This document shows positions 1-9,531 of a stretch of DNA of 64,000 nt, piece after piece. The position numbers were made by a program, and so were the translations under genes. Under the pieces are notes generated by a model. The model was not told the origin of the DNA. It saw nothing but the letters and a program-made list of their open reading frames with translations, and did no database searches. The stretch's first letter is position 1; each line of letters begins with the position of its first letter. Source of the stretch: Dehalococcoidales bacterium (GTDB lineage: Bacteria > Chloroflexota > Dehalococcoidia > Dehalococcoidales > UBA3254); assembly GCA_016926695.1 (NCBI GenBank), contig JAFGOB010000150.1, positions 1 to 64,000 on the forward strand, given 5' to 3'.

Positions 1-177
1 ATATCCGGAATAGTGGCTCTCAAAACGCCGGAAGCCTGGCTCTCTAAGACCGGAACCGTGGCGCAATGTATCCCGGATTATTCAACCGGCGTTAGAAAGC
101 CAAGGCGTTGCATATTATACAATCCGCCCCAATGTGACGACCAAATAAAACAACGTTTCTGTGCAGAATGCCACATA

Positions 178-1008
178 TCACCTGGTTTCTTTCTTCCTGC
201 TTCTTATTGCTATCAAACATATTGCCAGGATCACCACTATCCCAATTACTATAAACAAAATGATCATCCAGTGCGAAAGCTGCTTATTCGGTTGCTCTAG
301 GGCAGAGGACAACGACTCTAATGGCGACGACGATAAGGTATTCGTTTTTGAAGGAGAAGGCATGATAGGCACATCAAGGCTACTTTCAGTCGGAGTTTGC
401 GCCTGAACAACAGTGGTTGAGGGCGAAGAAACCGGAGCTAATGCTGAAGTAATAGTTGGAGTGGTTATTGCCGTTGTTGGAGCAGGCGCAGGTTCAAGCA
501 CCTTCCCAATTAAGGCAAAGTTGCTGAAATGGGGCACTTTGGCAATAGCATTTTTAGTCAAAATATCCACCGTAGTTTCCAATTTCTGCCACTGGGTGCC
601 ATCGAAGTAGGCGATATAGAGATCATTCTCGGCTATACCAGAAGTTATCACCAGACCATAAGCAATTGTGAGGGTTAATGCGGGATCGAATTTAGCGCCA
701 TCCGGAGCAAAGGCAAAAGCCAGAACTATAGCATTACCCTCAGGAGCCTGTGGAGGAGCAACTGAAGGTGTTACGCTGAGACTGGTCAGGACTGAATTTG
801 AAGCACTTAATAATTTAGTCCCCTGAATGATTTCTATGGAAAGCAGACCGTCTGTGGTCTGTAGCTTTACCGCGTCCTGAAGAAATCCGCTGCTACTAAT
901 ATTCAGAGGTGTATTTGTTGAGAAACCACTCAGAGTAAGCACTGGTGAGATGCTGCCTCCACCCCCGCCCCCGCCACTTCCTCCACTAGAGGTTGTACTG
1001 TATATCAC
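178..1008 (-). CDS. C-terminal part of a cell-surface protein (5' end missing)
   Basis: This open frame codes for the tail of an exported surface protein rather than a whole gene. It begins with a GTG that is preceded one codon earlier by a stop, followed at once by a glycine-rich linker (about residues 8-19), which is normally internal. After that come beta-rich sequence (to about 165), a long Thr/Pro/Ser stretch (about 170-235), one membrane helix (about 247-268) and a basic tail ending RSRKKETR. The stalk, helix and basic tail are the usual layout of a wall- or membrane-anchored protein. No signal peptide is present, so the N-terminal domains were lost at about position 1010, where an unrelated plus-strand reading frame takes over. 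The tail itself is intact. The function of the missing part cannot be told. Confidence 0.6.
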   Translation of the reverse strand: MIYSTTSSGGSGGGGGGGSISPVLTLSGFSTNTPLNISSSGFLQDAVKLQTTDGLLSIEIIQGTKLLSASNSVLTSLSVTPSVAPPQAPEGNAIVLAFAFAPDGAKFDPALTLTIAYGLVITSGIAENDLYIAYFDGTQWQKLETTVDILTKNAIAKVPHFSNFALIGKVLEPAPAPTTAITTPTITSALAPVSSPSTTVVQAQTPTESSLDVPIMPSPSKTNTLSSSPLESLSSALEQPNKQLSHWMIILFIVIGIVVILAICLIAIRSRKKETR

Positions 1009-1783
1009 AGCCTACAATGCCTGGCAGCAGAATCTGGATATTCGGCAGACCCGCAATTATGCTGGCCGCCGCATCCGGGCTTTCTTCCGGAAGTATGGTT
1101 ACAAAGAATACCGCAACACCTATGCCAGACAGGAGTTCCCACTTTCGGTAATACTGGCTGACTGGCAAGAGGAATTCCTCAATAAAGAAGGCATTAAGGT
1201 TGAACCATTCTTCCGTACTAATGAAACCACCGATATGTACATGGAAAAGCGTATTTTGAATGCCCTGGAGCGGTCTAACACGGGTATGCCTCAGGTAGCC
1301 ATTGCCAATATGCTTGAGGTACCCACCAGAGAAGCCAGACATTATCTGGACAAATTGGTAAAGGCAAACAAGGTCATCAAGGTGGAAAGGGAGTCCTGGT
1401 GTGGTAGTGCCGCCACTCCGCTGTACTATCTTATCGGCGGTTCGATTCCAGTCCAGAAAAAGGTGCGGACGGAGATATATGCGAGAATCCGGCAAGCCTA
1501 TTTCGTGGAAGGCAAGAAAAAATACCAGATTGCCGAGGAATTTCATCATGACTACAACACCGTCTGCAAGGCCATCGATTTGTCCGGGACGCCGATAAGA
1601 CGGCCACCGGACCCGGCTAAAATCAAGTTATTTGAGAATATTCGGTATCTCTATTACATGGATCACAAACCCATCCGGCAAATCGCCCGGGAACTCGGTT
1701 GTGGTATTCGCACGGTTGGTCTGGCTATTCATTCATCAACAGCGGTTGAGAATTCATCGAAAAAAGAATTAGCGCCGGTGTAA
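950..1783 (+). CDS. Helix-turn-helix protein, 5' end truncated or chimeric
   Basis: The first 15 or so codons of this frame are the antisense of the neighbour's glycine linker and give a run of prolines, so they are not original to the gene. The credible protein starts around position 1000. It contains a winged-helix-like region (about residues 95-155, with a typical helix pair and wing ending near 'LYYL') and two further HTH-like segments, near 'KYQIAEEFHHDYNTVCKAI' (about 187-205) and 'PIRQIARELGCGIRTVG' (about 237-253). This suggests a DNA-binding protein of mobile-element or phage type, but no exact family is recognised. A 73-residue gene follows after 18 bases. The original start codon lies beyond the junction and is lost. 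Confidence 0.5.
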   Translation: MLPPPPPPPLPPLEVVLYITAYNAWQQNLDIRQTRNYAGRRIRAFFRKYGYKEYRNTYARQEFPLSVILADWQEEFLNKEGIKVEPFFRTNETTDMYMEKRILNALERSNTGMPQVAIANMLEVPTREARHYLDKLVKANKVIKVERESWCGSAATPLYYLIGGSIPVQKKVRTEIYARIRQAYFVEGKKKYQIAEEFHHDYNTVCKAIDLSGTPIRRPPDPAKIKLFENIRYLYYMDHKPIRQIARELGCGIRTVGLAIHSSTAVENSSKKELAPV

Positions 1784-1801
1784 ACCGGTCGGGAGTGATA
1801 T

Positions 1802-2023
1802 ATGGGCATAGAAAAAGAAGTGACTGAAATCCTGAAGGAATCGGAGGCTGAACATCTGGCCAGGGAGTTGATTGAACAGATCCGATATCTGACTCCTCCG
1901 AACTTCGAGGAGAAAGATTGTCTGGCCAGGATACTGGAAGATGTTGCCCGAGAACTCCCCTGTTATGATGCCCTCTGGATGGCTTTCTGGCTGGGTGGTG
2001 CCTGGCAGGAAATGGGAGGATGA
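1802..2023 (+). CDS. Small acidic helical protein, unknown function
   Basis: This is a 73-residue protein with an ATG start preceded by a clear ribosome site (GGGAGTG, 6 bases before ATG). It sits 18 bases after the HTH gene and is probably translated from the same transcript. It is rich in Glu, Leu and Arg and should be mostly helical; the end (WMAFWLGGAWQEMGG) is hydrophobic and rich in tryptophan. No domain is recognised. Its position beside a truncated HTH gene suggests it is left over from the same foreign segment. Confidence 0.55.
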   Translation: MGIEKEVTEILKESEAEHLARELIEQIRYLTPPNFEEKDCLARILEDVARELPCYDALWMAFWLGGAWQEMGG

Positions 2024-2070
2024 GTTAGATCTGCCCGTTACCAGGTAAGCCCACTTGAAATTCCAGACGT

Positions 2071-2370
2071 TTACCAGACACCCATACTAACCAGTAGCGT
2101 TACTCCTATTCCTCCCCAAATCACTGCAAGAAAGCCCAGCCCGACGAGAATCCACCACCATTTTAGCTGGCTGAAATACCGGGAAAGTGGCTTTCGATTG
2201 AGCCATAGATGTATACCGAGCAATATAACAAAGATAACACCACTTACGGCATGACCAATATCGAACTGGCTGGAAAAACTGGCAAATAGGGGTACTGGAA
2301 GATTCCTGATAGCTCCTAAGACTACCATGGAAGTGAATATTATGAGTAAGATGCCGATTACACGTCTCAT
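2071..2370 (-). CDS. Small membrane protein, DUF4405-like
   Basis: This 99-residue protein has three predicted membrane helices (about residues 4-24, 38-56 and 70-95). The middle part carries a histidine in 'DIGHAVSG' and another in 'GIHLWLNRKPL', a pattern like the DUF4405 or cytochrome b561-like small proteins in which paired histidines near helix ends may bind haem. That link is an inference from the pattern only. A purine-rich stretch (AGAAAGAG) precedes the ATG. It is followed by no gene on its strand and lies downstream of an SRPBCC protein, with a 68-base gap. Confidence 0.6.
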   Translation of the reverse strand: MRRVIGILLIIFTSMVVLGAIRNLPVPLFASFSSQFDIGHAVSGVIFVILLGIHLWLNRKPLSRYFSQLKWWWILVGLGFLAVIWGGIGVTLLVSMGVW

Positions 2371-2438
2371 TTTTTCTCTTTCTGGTTAATGCAAAACCTT
2401 TCTGAAGTGCATGAACGGTTTACTTCCATATTCACTTT

Positions 2439-2900
2439 TCATGGTGTTCCAGTTTGTTTGCTTTCAAGTATTATTTTAACCGTACCGGCATTCTCCCGGC
2501 ATGTCTTTTCGAAGATTCTCTCAAATAGCAACCTGTCAGCAATTTGACCAATAAACGAACCTGGCAACGTATAATCGATAATCAGCGTCATACAAACCCG
2601 GCCATCTTCATGGATATCGAAGGAGTTTTCCAATCTGCTTTTCACTCCGAGCATATCCAGTTCCATCGCCCATTTACGTGGTCGGTTAAACTCGGTCATC
2701 TTGCAGCAGTACTCCAGACGTCTTCCGGCTATTTTTTGTTTTTCATTCCAGGTAGTCCCAATCCCTAATGGACCTTCAGAAATGTTGGAGACATCCATTA
2801 CACTACCCAGCCAGTTTGGTCTATTAGCCGGCTTTACAATGTAATCAAACGCTTCCTCAGGAGTTGTCTTGATAAGAGTCTTATGTTCAACTCTAGCCAA
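2439..2900 (-). CDS. SRPBCC (START-like) family protein
   Basis: This 153-residue protein has the length and pattern of the SRPBCC/polyketide-cyclase fold, a helix-grip cavity for hydrophobic ligands. It opens with a beta strand and 'TTPEEAFDYIVKPANRPNW', followed by a glycine-rich strand pair (SEGPLGIGTTW). It has alternating strands to about residue 115 and a long C-terminal helix. The start is TTG, chosen because GGAGG lies 5 bases upstream and no ATG is near. The ligand and role are unknown. It may share a transcript with the small membrane protein downstream. Confidence 0.75.
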   Translation of the reverse strand: MARVEHKTLIKTTPEEAFDYIVKPANRPNWLGSVMDVSNISEGPLGIGTTWNEKQKIAGRRLEYCCKMTEFNRPRKWAMELDMLGVKSRLENSFDIHEDGRVCMTLIIDYTLPGSFIGQIADRLLFERIFEKTCRENAGTVKIILESKQTGTP

Positions 2901-3149
2901 CTTACGCCTCCTTTTTCCGGATTTGGATGTATTATGCTATCGTCAGGTATACACCGTCAACAATGGCTATATGACAATCCGCCATTTTGTATCGACTGAA
3001 GAAAACCATGCACTGGGGACAAGAAGTTCAAGTAGACTTCAACTCGCTTTAAAACATGATTTAGTAACCTAACCTCATTTACATACTATATATCTGGTCT
3101 GTAAATAATGCCAAATATGCTTTATTACCATAATAAAAAGGAGGTCAAG

Positions 3150-4631
3150 TTAAGGGTTTAAGAGCCGACGAATTCTTTGTAAAATGAAGATCGTTATTAG
3201 TATAATAAAGCTCCCGATCGTGACTAATATGCTTATGTTGGAAGAAGCAGGAACCAGAGGTGTGGGCATGAAAGCAAAGCTGGCAATAATTTCATGGTCT
3301 GTATGCACAGGATCGAATGTATAACTGCTTATTGCTCCTATCGATACGCTATCCACCTGCACGTCAGCAATATAGTAGCCTGGATTAGGGGTAATCGTGT
3401 AGGTCGGTGTATCTCCATAATTCACTATCCCAGTACCAGGTGAAATTGAGCCATTTGGACCGGGACTAACTGTAATCGTGTAGGTATTATTAAACCCGTT
3501 GATTAGTACACTTACAGTATCGCTGCCAACATTTGTTGCGACTAGGTCCGGGAGGGAATCTCCATTGAAATCGGCTGCTGCCACTGATACCGGTTGATTT
3601 CCTGTGGTATAGTGCACTTGCGGTGCAAATGTACCATCACCATTGTTTAGCATCACACTCACGGCATTGCTAGCGGCGGTTGCTACAACCAAGTCAGGGT
3701 AGCCATCGCTGTTAAGATCAGCAGCAGCGGCCTGGAATGGATTATTCCCGACGACATAGTCCACTTTAGCAGAAAAAATGCCATTGCCGTTGTTGAACAT
3801 CACACTCATTCTGTGACCGCTATTATTTACTACGGCTAAGTCGGAATGGCCATCTCCATTTAAATCAGATACTCGCACAGATACAGGATGACCCACCATC
3901 GCATAATCCACTTTTGGCATGAAGGCTCCAAAACCGTTGTTGAGTAAAACGCTTACAGAGTTACTAGTCTGGTTGGCCACGACCAGATCGGGATATGTAT
4001 CTCCGTTAAAGTCCGCTGAGTTTACTGCATCGGGACCGGTTCCTGCGATATAGTCTACTTTGGGAGCAAAAGTACCGTTGCCATTATTAAGGAGCATACT
4101 CACAGCATTGATACCGAAAACTGCTACTACCAGATCAAGGTGTAAGTCACGATTGAAATCAGCTATAGTCACCGAAATAGGATTACTCCCCACTATATAA
4201 TCCACTTTGGGTGCGAAAATGCCATTGCCATTGTTGAGCAAAACACTCACCGTGTCACTACCACTATTTACTGCCACAATATCAGGAATGGAGTCGTGGT
4301 TAAAATCGTCTAAAGCCACAAATAAGGGGCGAGCTCCCGTAGTATAGTCTACCTTGGGTACGAAGATGCCATTGCCATTGTTGAGCATAACACTCACACT
4401 GTTACTAACATTGTTTGCCACGACTAGGTCTTGATATGTGTCTCCGTTGAGATCGGCTGAGGCAACAGAGTAAGGATCTTCTCCTGTAGTATAGTCTACT
4501 TTAGGAGCAAACAAGTCTGCTGCAGTCACGTGGCTCTGAGGCCAAAACATAAATAGTGCAATCATCAATATTGCTACAGCTATTTCAACTAACCAAGAAT
4601 GGTTTGTTAAAAGTCTCATAAATTTACTCAT
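3150..4631 (-). CDS. FG-GAP/VCBS repeat surface protein
   Basis: This is a 493-residue exported protein. An N-terminal hydrophobic segment (about residues 8-36) is followed by seven repeats of about 48 residues. Each holds a calcium-type loop of the form D-x-N-x-D-x-x-x-D (for example DLNGDTYQDLVVA) and ends 'VSVMLNNGNGIF', giving a beta-propeller typical of FG-GAP/VCBS proteins. A small beta domain resembling bacterial Ig/InlB-B repeats (about 385-455, 'GPNGSISPG') follows, then a C-terminal helix and basic tail (QRIRRLLNP). An upstream ATG at 4643 is possible, but GGAG lies 6 bases before the ATG at 4631, so 4631 is preferred. The neighbouring genes also code for envelope proteins. A binding or adhesion role is likely; the ligand is unknown. 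Confidence 0.8.
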   Translation of the reverse strand: MSKFMRLLTNHSWLVEIAVAILMIALFMFWPQSHVTAADLFAPKVDYTTGEDPYSVASADLNGDTYQDLVVANNVSNSVSVMLNNGNGIFVPKVDYTTGARPLFVALDDFNHDSIPDIVAVNSGSDTVSVLLNNGNGIFAPKVDYIVGSNPISVTIADFNRDLHLDLVVAVFGINAVSMLLNNGNGTFAPKVDYIAGTGPDAVNSADFNGDTYPDLVVANQTSNSVSVLLNNGFGAFMPKVDYAMVGHPVSVRVSDLNGDGHSDLAVVNNSGHRMSVMFNNGNGIFSAKVDYVVGNNPFQAAAADLNSDGYPDLVVATAASNAVSVMLNNGDGTFAPQVHYTTGNQPVSVAAADFNGDSLPDLVATNVGSDTVSVLINGFNNTYTITVSPGPNGSISPGTGIVNYGDTPTYTITPNPGYYIADVQVDSVSIGAISSYTFDPVHTDHEIIASFAFMPTPLVPASSNISILVTIGSFIILITIFILQRIRRLLNP

Positions 4632-5071
4632 GTCAATCTCCATTTAGTAATACTGTAATCTTTAAGTTTCTATGAAGAAGGTATTTTGATTACGCTAATT
4701 CTATATCAAGTTTATTTATGAGTCAATTTATAATATTGTTAAAGAAGTTAAATATTTTAATAATATTATCAGCAGGCCATATCTTTAAAGAGAAATTCAT
4801 TTGAGGAAACTATTGTCCTAACAACATTTTTTTTTGCCCAAATTTAGAAGAGAAAAAGAATTTGTTAATCATTTTATCTTCGTTAATCCCAAAACGCCCG
4901 ATTGTGATTGGAAACAAAATCAATTTTCTCTTTTGAAGGAGGATTTTGAGCCGAATTGCTCTCTAGCTAGAACAATTACATGCTTTGCGGTTGCTAATGC
5001 TTCTCTAACCAACTCATTTTTAGTTCCACCTTCATGCGCCATTTATCTTTGAGCAGGTGCATCTTGCCAAA
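4632..5071. other. Gene-free AT-rich stretch with a possible gene remnant
   Basis: This is an AT-rich spacer between the FG-GAP protein and the transglutaminase gene; it probably carries the promoter of the former. On the minus strand, 4920-5042 reads as a 40-residue frame starting MAHEGGTKNELVREALATAK. It looks protein-like but is too short to assign, and may be the remains of a lost gene. No hairpin terminator is evident. Confidence 0.4.
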
Positions 5072-6979
5072 TTAAGGAGTAGTACCTGCCAAGACTTTAT
5101 ATTCAAGCACGCCGTCATACGTGCCAAATTCGCCGCTTTTTCGTGCATATATACTTAAAATGTAAGTGCCCGGATTAGGGAATGTTGCGCTAATTATATA
5201 TTGATTTCCTGATCGGCGTGCTGATGTGTATGTTTCTGGTAGCTCAACATATCCCTGGCTTATTCGCACCATTAAATATGTATCATTGGGTACGGGAAAG
5301 GTCATGCTTATACTTCCTTTAACATTGACGACAGATTGAGTGTTGCTTCCCAGATTCAATCCGTATTTAAAGAAGTCTGAATGAACATATGGTAAAGCAG
5401 AAAATTCGTTCTTGGAAAAGGGTGTGCTTAGGAGTTGCCATTTGGAGTCTTCTGGAAAATGGTTGTAGATAAACTGATTCGGAGAAGCAAGGAAATACGA
5501 TTCATCGAAATCCCGGACAAACCTCTGCTGAATGATCGAGCCTGCACTCCAGGTACTATCTATCAAATACCAAGCACCATTTATTTTGACTGCATTCCAA
5601 GCATGATTTGTGGGTCCTGTAATCTGGTCACCGGCAGAGTAGCTGTAACCCTTAGCCCAACCGGTAATGGTAACGACTTCCAACCCAGCAGACTTAGCCA
5701 GGGCATTAAAAAGAGATGAATAACCTTGGCATACTGAGCTTCGACTGACAAGTACATCCGCTGCGTTGGTACTCCCATATCTCCCAGTTAGATATGCAGA
5801 AAAATCATACGAAATATTTTGAGTAATCCAGCGAAAAATTGCTCGGGTCTTTTCAAAGTCGTTCCTGGCTGGCTGTATCAGATAGTTCGCTAAACTGTTG
5901 ACGGACTTCGCAGCAGAATCCGGCGTTCCAATGGCATATTGATCGATTGACTGGAATGCACTTCTGTCGATATTTGAGGTTAGTCCTGGAGTTATTGCAG
6001 ATGATAATGAAGCTACCGGAGAGGTTTTTACCGGGGTGCTAACTGAAGCTTGAACACTGGATGGGCTTACTGCTAAGGGAGTTGATTTATTGACGGAAGT
6101 TACGGTCGATGTCCCTGCCGAATTACTGAATTTCGAGCTTAAGAATGAGATTGAGGTATCTTTGTATGTCTCCATTGGTGCTACACCGGCAAAAGCCAAA
6201 ATCAAGAAGAGAACAATTAAAGAAAAAACCGTTAATTTCATGCTCGGCCAGCGCCAGCTATTTTTGGAAACTACCCTCCACATCCAAATGGAAAATACAA
6301 GTTCTGCAATAAAGATGAGAATGCCGACCAGTTGGTTATATATGAATTGTCGTGAAAATAGTTTGATGCCGGACCAGATGGTGATTCCAAGCAGAGATAA
6401 GATAGATAAATTTAGTAACAATCTATAAAGCTTGCCGATGGCCTTATGTTTCCGAGTAAAATAATTAAACCATTTCTCAATGGAAAAAATGATGAAAAAT
6501 CCAAATAATGTCCAGAATGGGATAGGGGTACCGATATAAATGCTGATCCCCAATCCCACCAGGGTAACAATTAAAACCAGTAATAAAGATTTGAGCCAGT
6601 TTTGGTTGCCAAGCCTAATACCTTTGCGCCTTCTGTTTTCATTGGCATCAGGTCTTGTGTAATGATTTTCTTTTTGGATGGATTTGCTTTGTTGTTCTTT
6701 GGAGTATTTCTCACTGGCCTTAAAAGTGTCTTCCGGAGAAGAATATCTATCGTAGGCTATATGTCTAACTTCATCTAATGATCTTCCTTTTATTTTGCAT
6801 TTAGGATTCAAGCATTCATACATTTTCTCTCTGTGGTTGTACCAAATAGATTTTGCATAACACTTAGGACAAACATCCAAATGAACGTTATTTTTTCCTA
6901 GCCGTTTGTTAGTACACTCCACACATGTGCAATTCGGTGGATGTTCACCCCTAACATAATCTCTATCAGACAATGGCAT
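5072..6979 (-). CDS. Membrane-anchored transglutaminase-like cysteine peptidase
   Basis: This is a 635-residue protein. It starts with cysteine pairs (CTCVEC and, near residues 38-62, CPKC with CLNPKC) that look like zinc ribbons on the cytoplasmic side. Next come about five membrane helices (roughly 132-270), a Ser/Thr linker, and a transglutaminase-like domain with the full triad: Cys in 'SSVCQGYSS', His in 'TNHAWNAV' and Asp in 'LIDSTW' (about residues 415-480). A beta-rich C-terminal domain follows. Such enzymes act outside the membrane as peptidases or cross-linkers on cell-wall or surface proteins; the substrate is unknown. The ATG at 6979 has AGAGG 9 bases upstream; a TTG two codons earlier is less likely. 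It is the penultimate gene of the long minus-strand block. Confidence 0.85.
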   Translation of the reverse strand: MPLSDRDYVRGEHPPNCTCVECTNKRLGKNNVHLDVCPKCYAKSIWYNHREKMYECLNPKCKIKGRSLDEVRHIAYDRYSSPEDTFKASEKYSKEQQSKSIQKENHYTRPDANENRRRKGIRLGNQNWLKSLLLVLIVTLVGLGISIYIGTPIPFWTLFGFFIIFSIEKWFNYFTRKHKAIGKLYRLLLNLSILSLLGITIWSGIKLFSRQFIYNQLVGILIFIAELVFSIWMWRVVSKNSWRWPSMKLTVFSLIVLFLILAFAGVAPMETYKDTSISFLSSKFSNSAGTSTVTSVNKSTPLAVSPSSVQASVSTPVKTSPVASLSSAITPGLTSNIDRSAFQSIDQYAIGTPDSAAKSVNSLANYLIQPARNDFEKTRAIFRWITQNISYDFSAYLTGRYGSTNAADVLVSRSSVCQGYSSLFNALAKSAGLEVVTITGWAKGYSYSAGDQITGPTNHAWNAVKINGAWYLIDSTWSAGSIIQQRFVRDFDESYFLASPNQFIYNHFPEDSKWQLLSTPFSKNEFSALPYVHSDFFKYGLNLGSNTQSVVNVKGSISMTFPVPNDTYLMVRISQGYVELPETYTSARRSGNQYIISATFPNPGTYILSIYARKSGEFGTYDGVLEYKVLAGTTP

Positions 6980-7020
6980 AATCAATAACCTCTATATGAT
7001 CCCAAGAGGGACATAGAAAG

Positions 7021-7413
7021 TTAGTTTACTTCCTCGGCGCTGCTACCGGTTGATTTATCTACAAACTTCAAGATGAAATTAGACCATTTTTCTTGAGCAC
7101 GAGCACGTCCGCTAATCAAACCGCTGAGGGTGAAAAAGATGCTTAAAAAATATACGATCACCAGAAAAGGTAGTAGATATACTATCGTGATGTTGAAACA
7201 GCCGCTGGAAAGGCGAGCCGAAATGACATGAATTCCAATCCAAAAAGAGACATATGAACTGGAGCAATATTTCCAAACCAGAGCTAACACTCCAATACAA
7301 ACAGCGATACTCGAAATTACCGAAACAGGAGACCATGATCCGAGTAACAACAGCGGCCATAAGGTTACTATCGCTATTAACAGAACACCATAAGCTTGTA
7401 TAGGTATCGGCAT
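7021..7413 (-). CDS. Small membrane protein, unknown function
   Basis: This 130-residue protein has three or four hydrophobic segments (about 5-25, 30-50, 55-70 and 77-98) and a charged cytoplasmic tail. The ATG is preceded by GGAGG at 4 bases, so the start is secure. No domain is recognised. It lies 41 bases upstream of the transglutaminase gene and about 107 bases downstream of the DUF4328 gene, so it is probably co-transcribed with both. Confidence 0.6.
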   Translation of the reverse strand: MPIPIQAYGVLLIAIVTLWPLLLLGSWSPVSVISSIAVCIGVLALVWKYCSSSYVSFWIGIHVISARLSSGCFNITIVYLLPFLVIVYFLSIFFTLSGLISGRARAQEKWSNFILKFVDKSTGSSAEEVN

Positions 7414-7520
7414 ATGTCCTCCGCCTTATTTTTTATTATGGATATTTCTATTCACATTTTCATATCGTGAATTCAATTTGAACTCCAAAGTGAGAGTCAA
7501 AATTTGCTTAAGATTCTGCT

Positions 7521-8237
7521 TTAATGGTTTGTAATCGGAACAATTCCTTGTTCGTAGTTAATGACCTGTCTGCTTTTTATTTCTTGAATTTGACTGATGT
7601 TTTTTACCATGATAATGGTTATGATAATTCCTACGATGTCTATGGCATCGGAGACTATATAAAAATATGTTGAGGTTAGCAATTCAGAGGCGGTTTCACC
7701 TTTTAATACAATCCTTAGAGCAATTTGTGAAAGAATATTTGAAATCAAGAAGAAAGCCCACCACCATCCAATAATGCTCGAAGTTGTTGGTTTCGTTGGT
7801 GTGGCTTCTTCTAACCCGGAAATGCTTACTTTCCAAATCTCAGACACCACTTCATATGGACGAAAAAGGCTCATAATCGGAACAAAAAACCACCCCACAG
7901 CCCACCCTGGTGTGAACCTTAAACCAAACGCATTGAAAGAGGTGAGATTTTTATACGCTCTATTTATCCAAATTAGGAATACTATTCCCGTGATAATAAA
8001 GAGAGCCATCTGTGAAAACCCAATCGCAGCTTGCCTCGTATCATTTGCTGTAGCTTCTGATTGAGTAATTATTCCTCCATTAATGGCTCTATGTAACAGA
8101 TCAGCTTGCGCATATCCGGAAATAACTGCAACAATATCCAGAATCGCTAATATAATAAATATCCACATTATCCAAATAAATAATCCATTTAAGGGTGAAA
8201 AGGAGTTTTTTCGTTCAATAATCGTATTTTGTTCCAT
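7521..8237 (-). CDS. DUF4328 membrane protein
   Basis: This 238-residue integral membrane protein has about five or six helices. The region 'FLIWINRAYKNL' followed by 'FTPGWAVGWFFVPIMSLFRPYEVV' is the hallmark of DUF4328, a family often found near stress and signalling genes but without a known reaction. The start is ATG with AGAGG 6 bases upstream. It sits between a lipoprotein gene and a small membrane protein gene, all minus strand. Confidence 0.8.
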   Translation of the reverse strand: MEQNTIIERKNSFSPLNGLFIWIMWIFIILAILDIVAVISGYAQADLLHRAINGGIITQSEATANDTRQAAIGFSQMALFIITGIVFLIWINRAYKNLTSFNAFGLRFTPGWAVGWFFVPIMSLFRPYEVVSEIWKVSISGLEEATPTKPTTSSIIGWWWAFFLISNILSQIALRIVLKGETASELLTSTYFYIVSDAIDIVGIIITIIMVKNISQIQEIKSRQVINYEQGIVPITNH

Positions 8238-8313
8238 TTAAGACCTCTTTAGCGCAAATTATGCCGATTAGAATAACCAACAATCTGGCTAGAATAATCG
8301 TTTTTGCCTCGGA

Positions 8314-9531
8314 TCACCACCGAATATTGTAGTCATCTACCAGAAAGTTTTTATCAGTGAATCTCTCAGCTTTAAAATCTATTTTATTAGGTTCTGGAAG
8401 CAAATTATACGAATAATTTTGGTTAACCATATCTTGTAATTTATTGAGAAAAGTATCTATGGTGTTTGGGACATTAATTGTTGCAAATGGAACCGGTGTA
8501 ATTGGTGTAAAAAATATTGGCGTAGGAATTGAAAAAGAAGGTATTTTAACAAAATTCGGGTTTAAAAAATTTTCTTCTATGTAGAAAAGCTCGTCAGGAT
8601 ACTTTTCAGATTCAGTTGTAAAAGAATTCAATTTAGCATTGTAATCTTCAACCTGCGCATTATATTGACCTTTATAACTATTGTATTGATCTATACGAGT
8701 ATCAACTTCTTCCAAAAGTGACTTATATTTTGTATCTATTTGTTGTTGTGACATCGCAGAATCATACACACTAATCTTGGGATTATCTGCAAAATCAATT
8801 AATTCCTCAATTTTTGTTTTAAGCTTATCAAGCGCCGCTTTGTTCTTGTCAACGATATTACCAAACTCGTTAATATATTCACCATAATCCCAATTCGCGA
8901 ATGTATCTGTAAGGTACTCTATATACCATGTATAATAGCTTGAAGTGCCATATTTGGCAGATAAAAGACCTACTCGTTCACCATTTTTGAGATAGACTTC
9001 CTGTAAACGATTATCTTCATTCCTAATTTTCACATCTTTTGGAAGAATATATAAGAAAACGATCCCTCTGTCCAAGGTATTTACAGCAACACAATAATTC
9101 AGATTCCCATTTGCACCCAATCGTGAGTTTATTTTGACTAAACCAGCTGCTACTCCTTTATCAACAAGCTTATCTCGGAATAGCGTCATGGATTCTTCAT
9201 CAGAGTGATTAACGCTTGATAATGGCAGTACATCGCTTATTAAAGGAGTGGCAATATCAACCAAATTGCTCCAATAGAGATTTGCTGTCTGCATAGATTT
9301 CGATGGTGAAGGTGATTCTGTACTACTGAAGTTATTGTTTGATGTTGGCGTAGGTAACAACCAGGTATTATCAGAAGGAGAGTTTGCTGCTGGGGTTAAC
9401 TTTGATAGTGTAGCGATCGTATCTTGTATTTGTGGCGTGTAAATAGGCGCCGGTGGGGCTGACGAACAAGAAGAAGATACTACTATTAGTATCATTGATA
9501 GTAAACTGGCCAAACTGAAAACCTTCTTCAT
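8314..9531 (-). CDS. Lipoprotein with a helical central region, unknown function
   Basis: This 405-residue protein begins with Met-Lys-Lys, a hydrophobic stretch, and then 'VSSSCSS' with cysteine at residue 22, a weak but acceptable lipobox. A Ser/Thr/Pro linker follows, then a mixed domain (about 80-215) and a long charged helical, probably coiled-coil region (about 225-320). The C-terminal part (about 325-405) is rich in Pro, Phe and Asn. Its ATG overlaps the stop of the upstream TPR gene by 4 bases (ATGA), so the two are translationally coupled and likely act together at the outer face of the membrane. No family is recognised. Confidence 0.65.
   Translation of the reverse strand: MKKVFSLASLLSMILIVVSSSCSSAPPAPIYTPQIQDTIATLSKLTPAANSPSDNTWLLPTPTSNNNFSSTESPSPSKSMQTANLYWSNLVDIATPLISDVLPLSSVNHSDEESMTLFRDKLVDKGVAAGLVKINSRLGANGNLNYCVAVNTLDRGIVFLYILPKDVKIRNEDNRLQEVYLKNGERVGLLSAKYGTSSYYTWYIEYLTDTFANWDYGEYINEFGNIVDKNKAALDKLKTKIEELIDFADNPKISVYDSAMSQQQIDTKYKSLLEEVDTRIDQYNSYKGQYNAQVEDYNAKLNSFTTESEKYPDELFYIEENFLNPNFVKIPSFSIPTPIFFTPITPVPFATINVPNTIDTFLNKLQDMVNQNYSYNLLPEPNKIDFKAERFTDKNFLVDDYNIRW

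Noticed and set aside
4834..5052. Plus-strand frame of 72 codons
   Set aside because: No ribosome site, unlikely composition; it overlaps a more protein-like minus-strand remnant that is itself too short to call.
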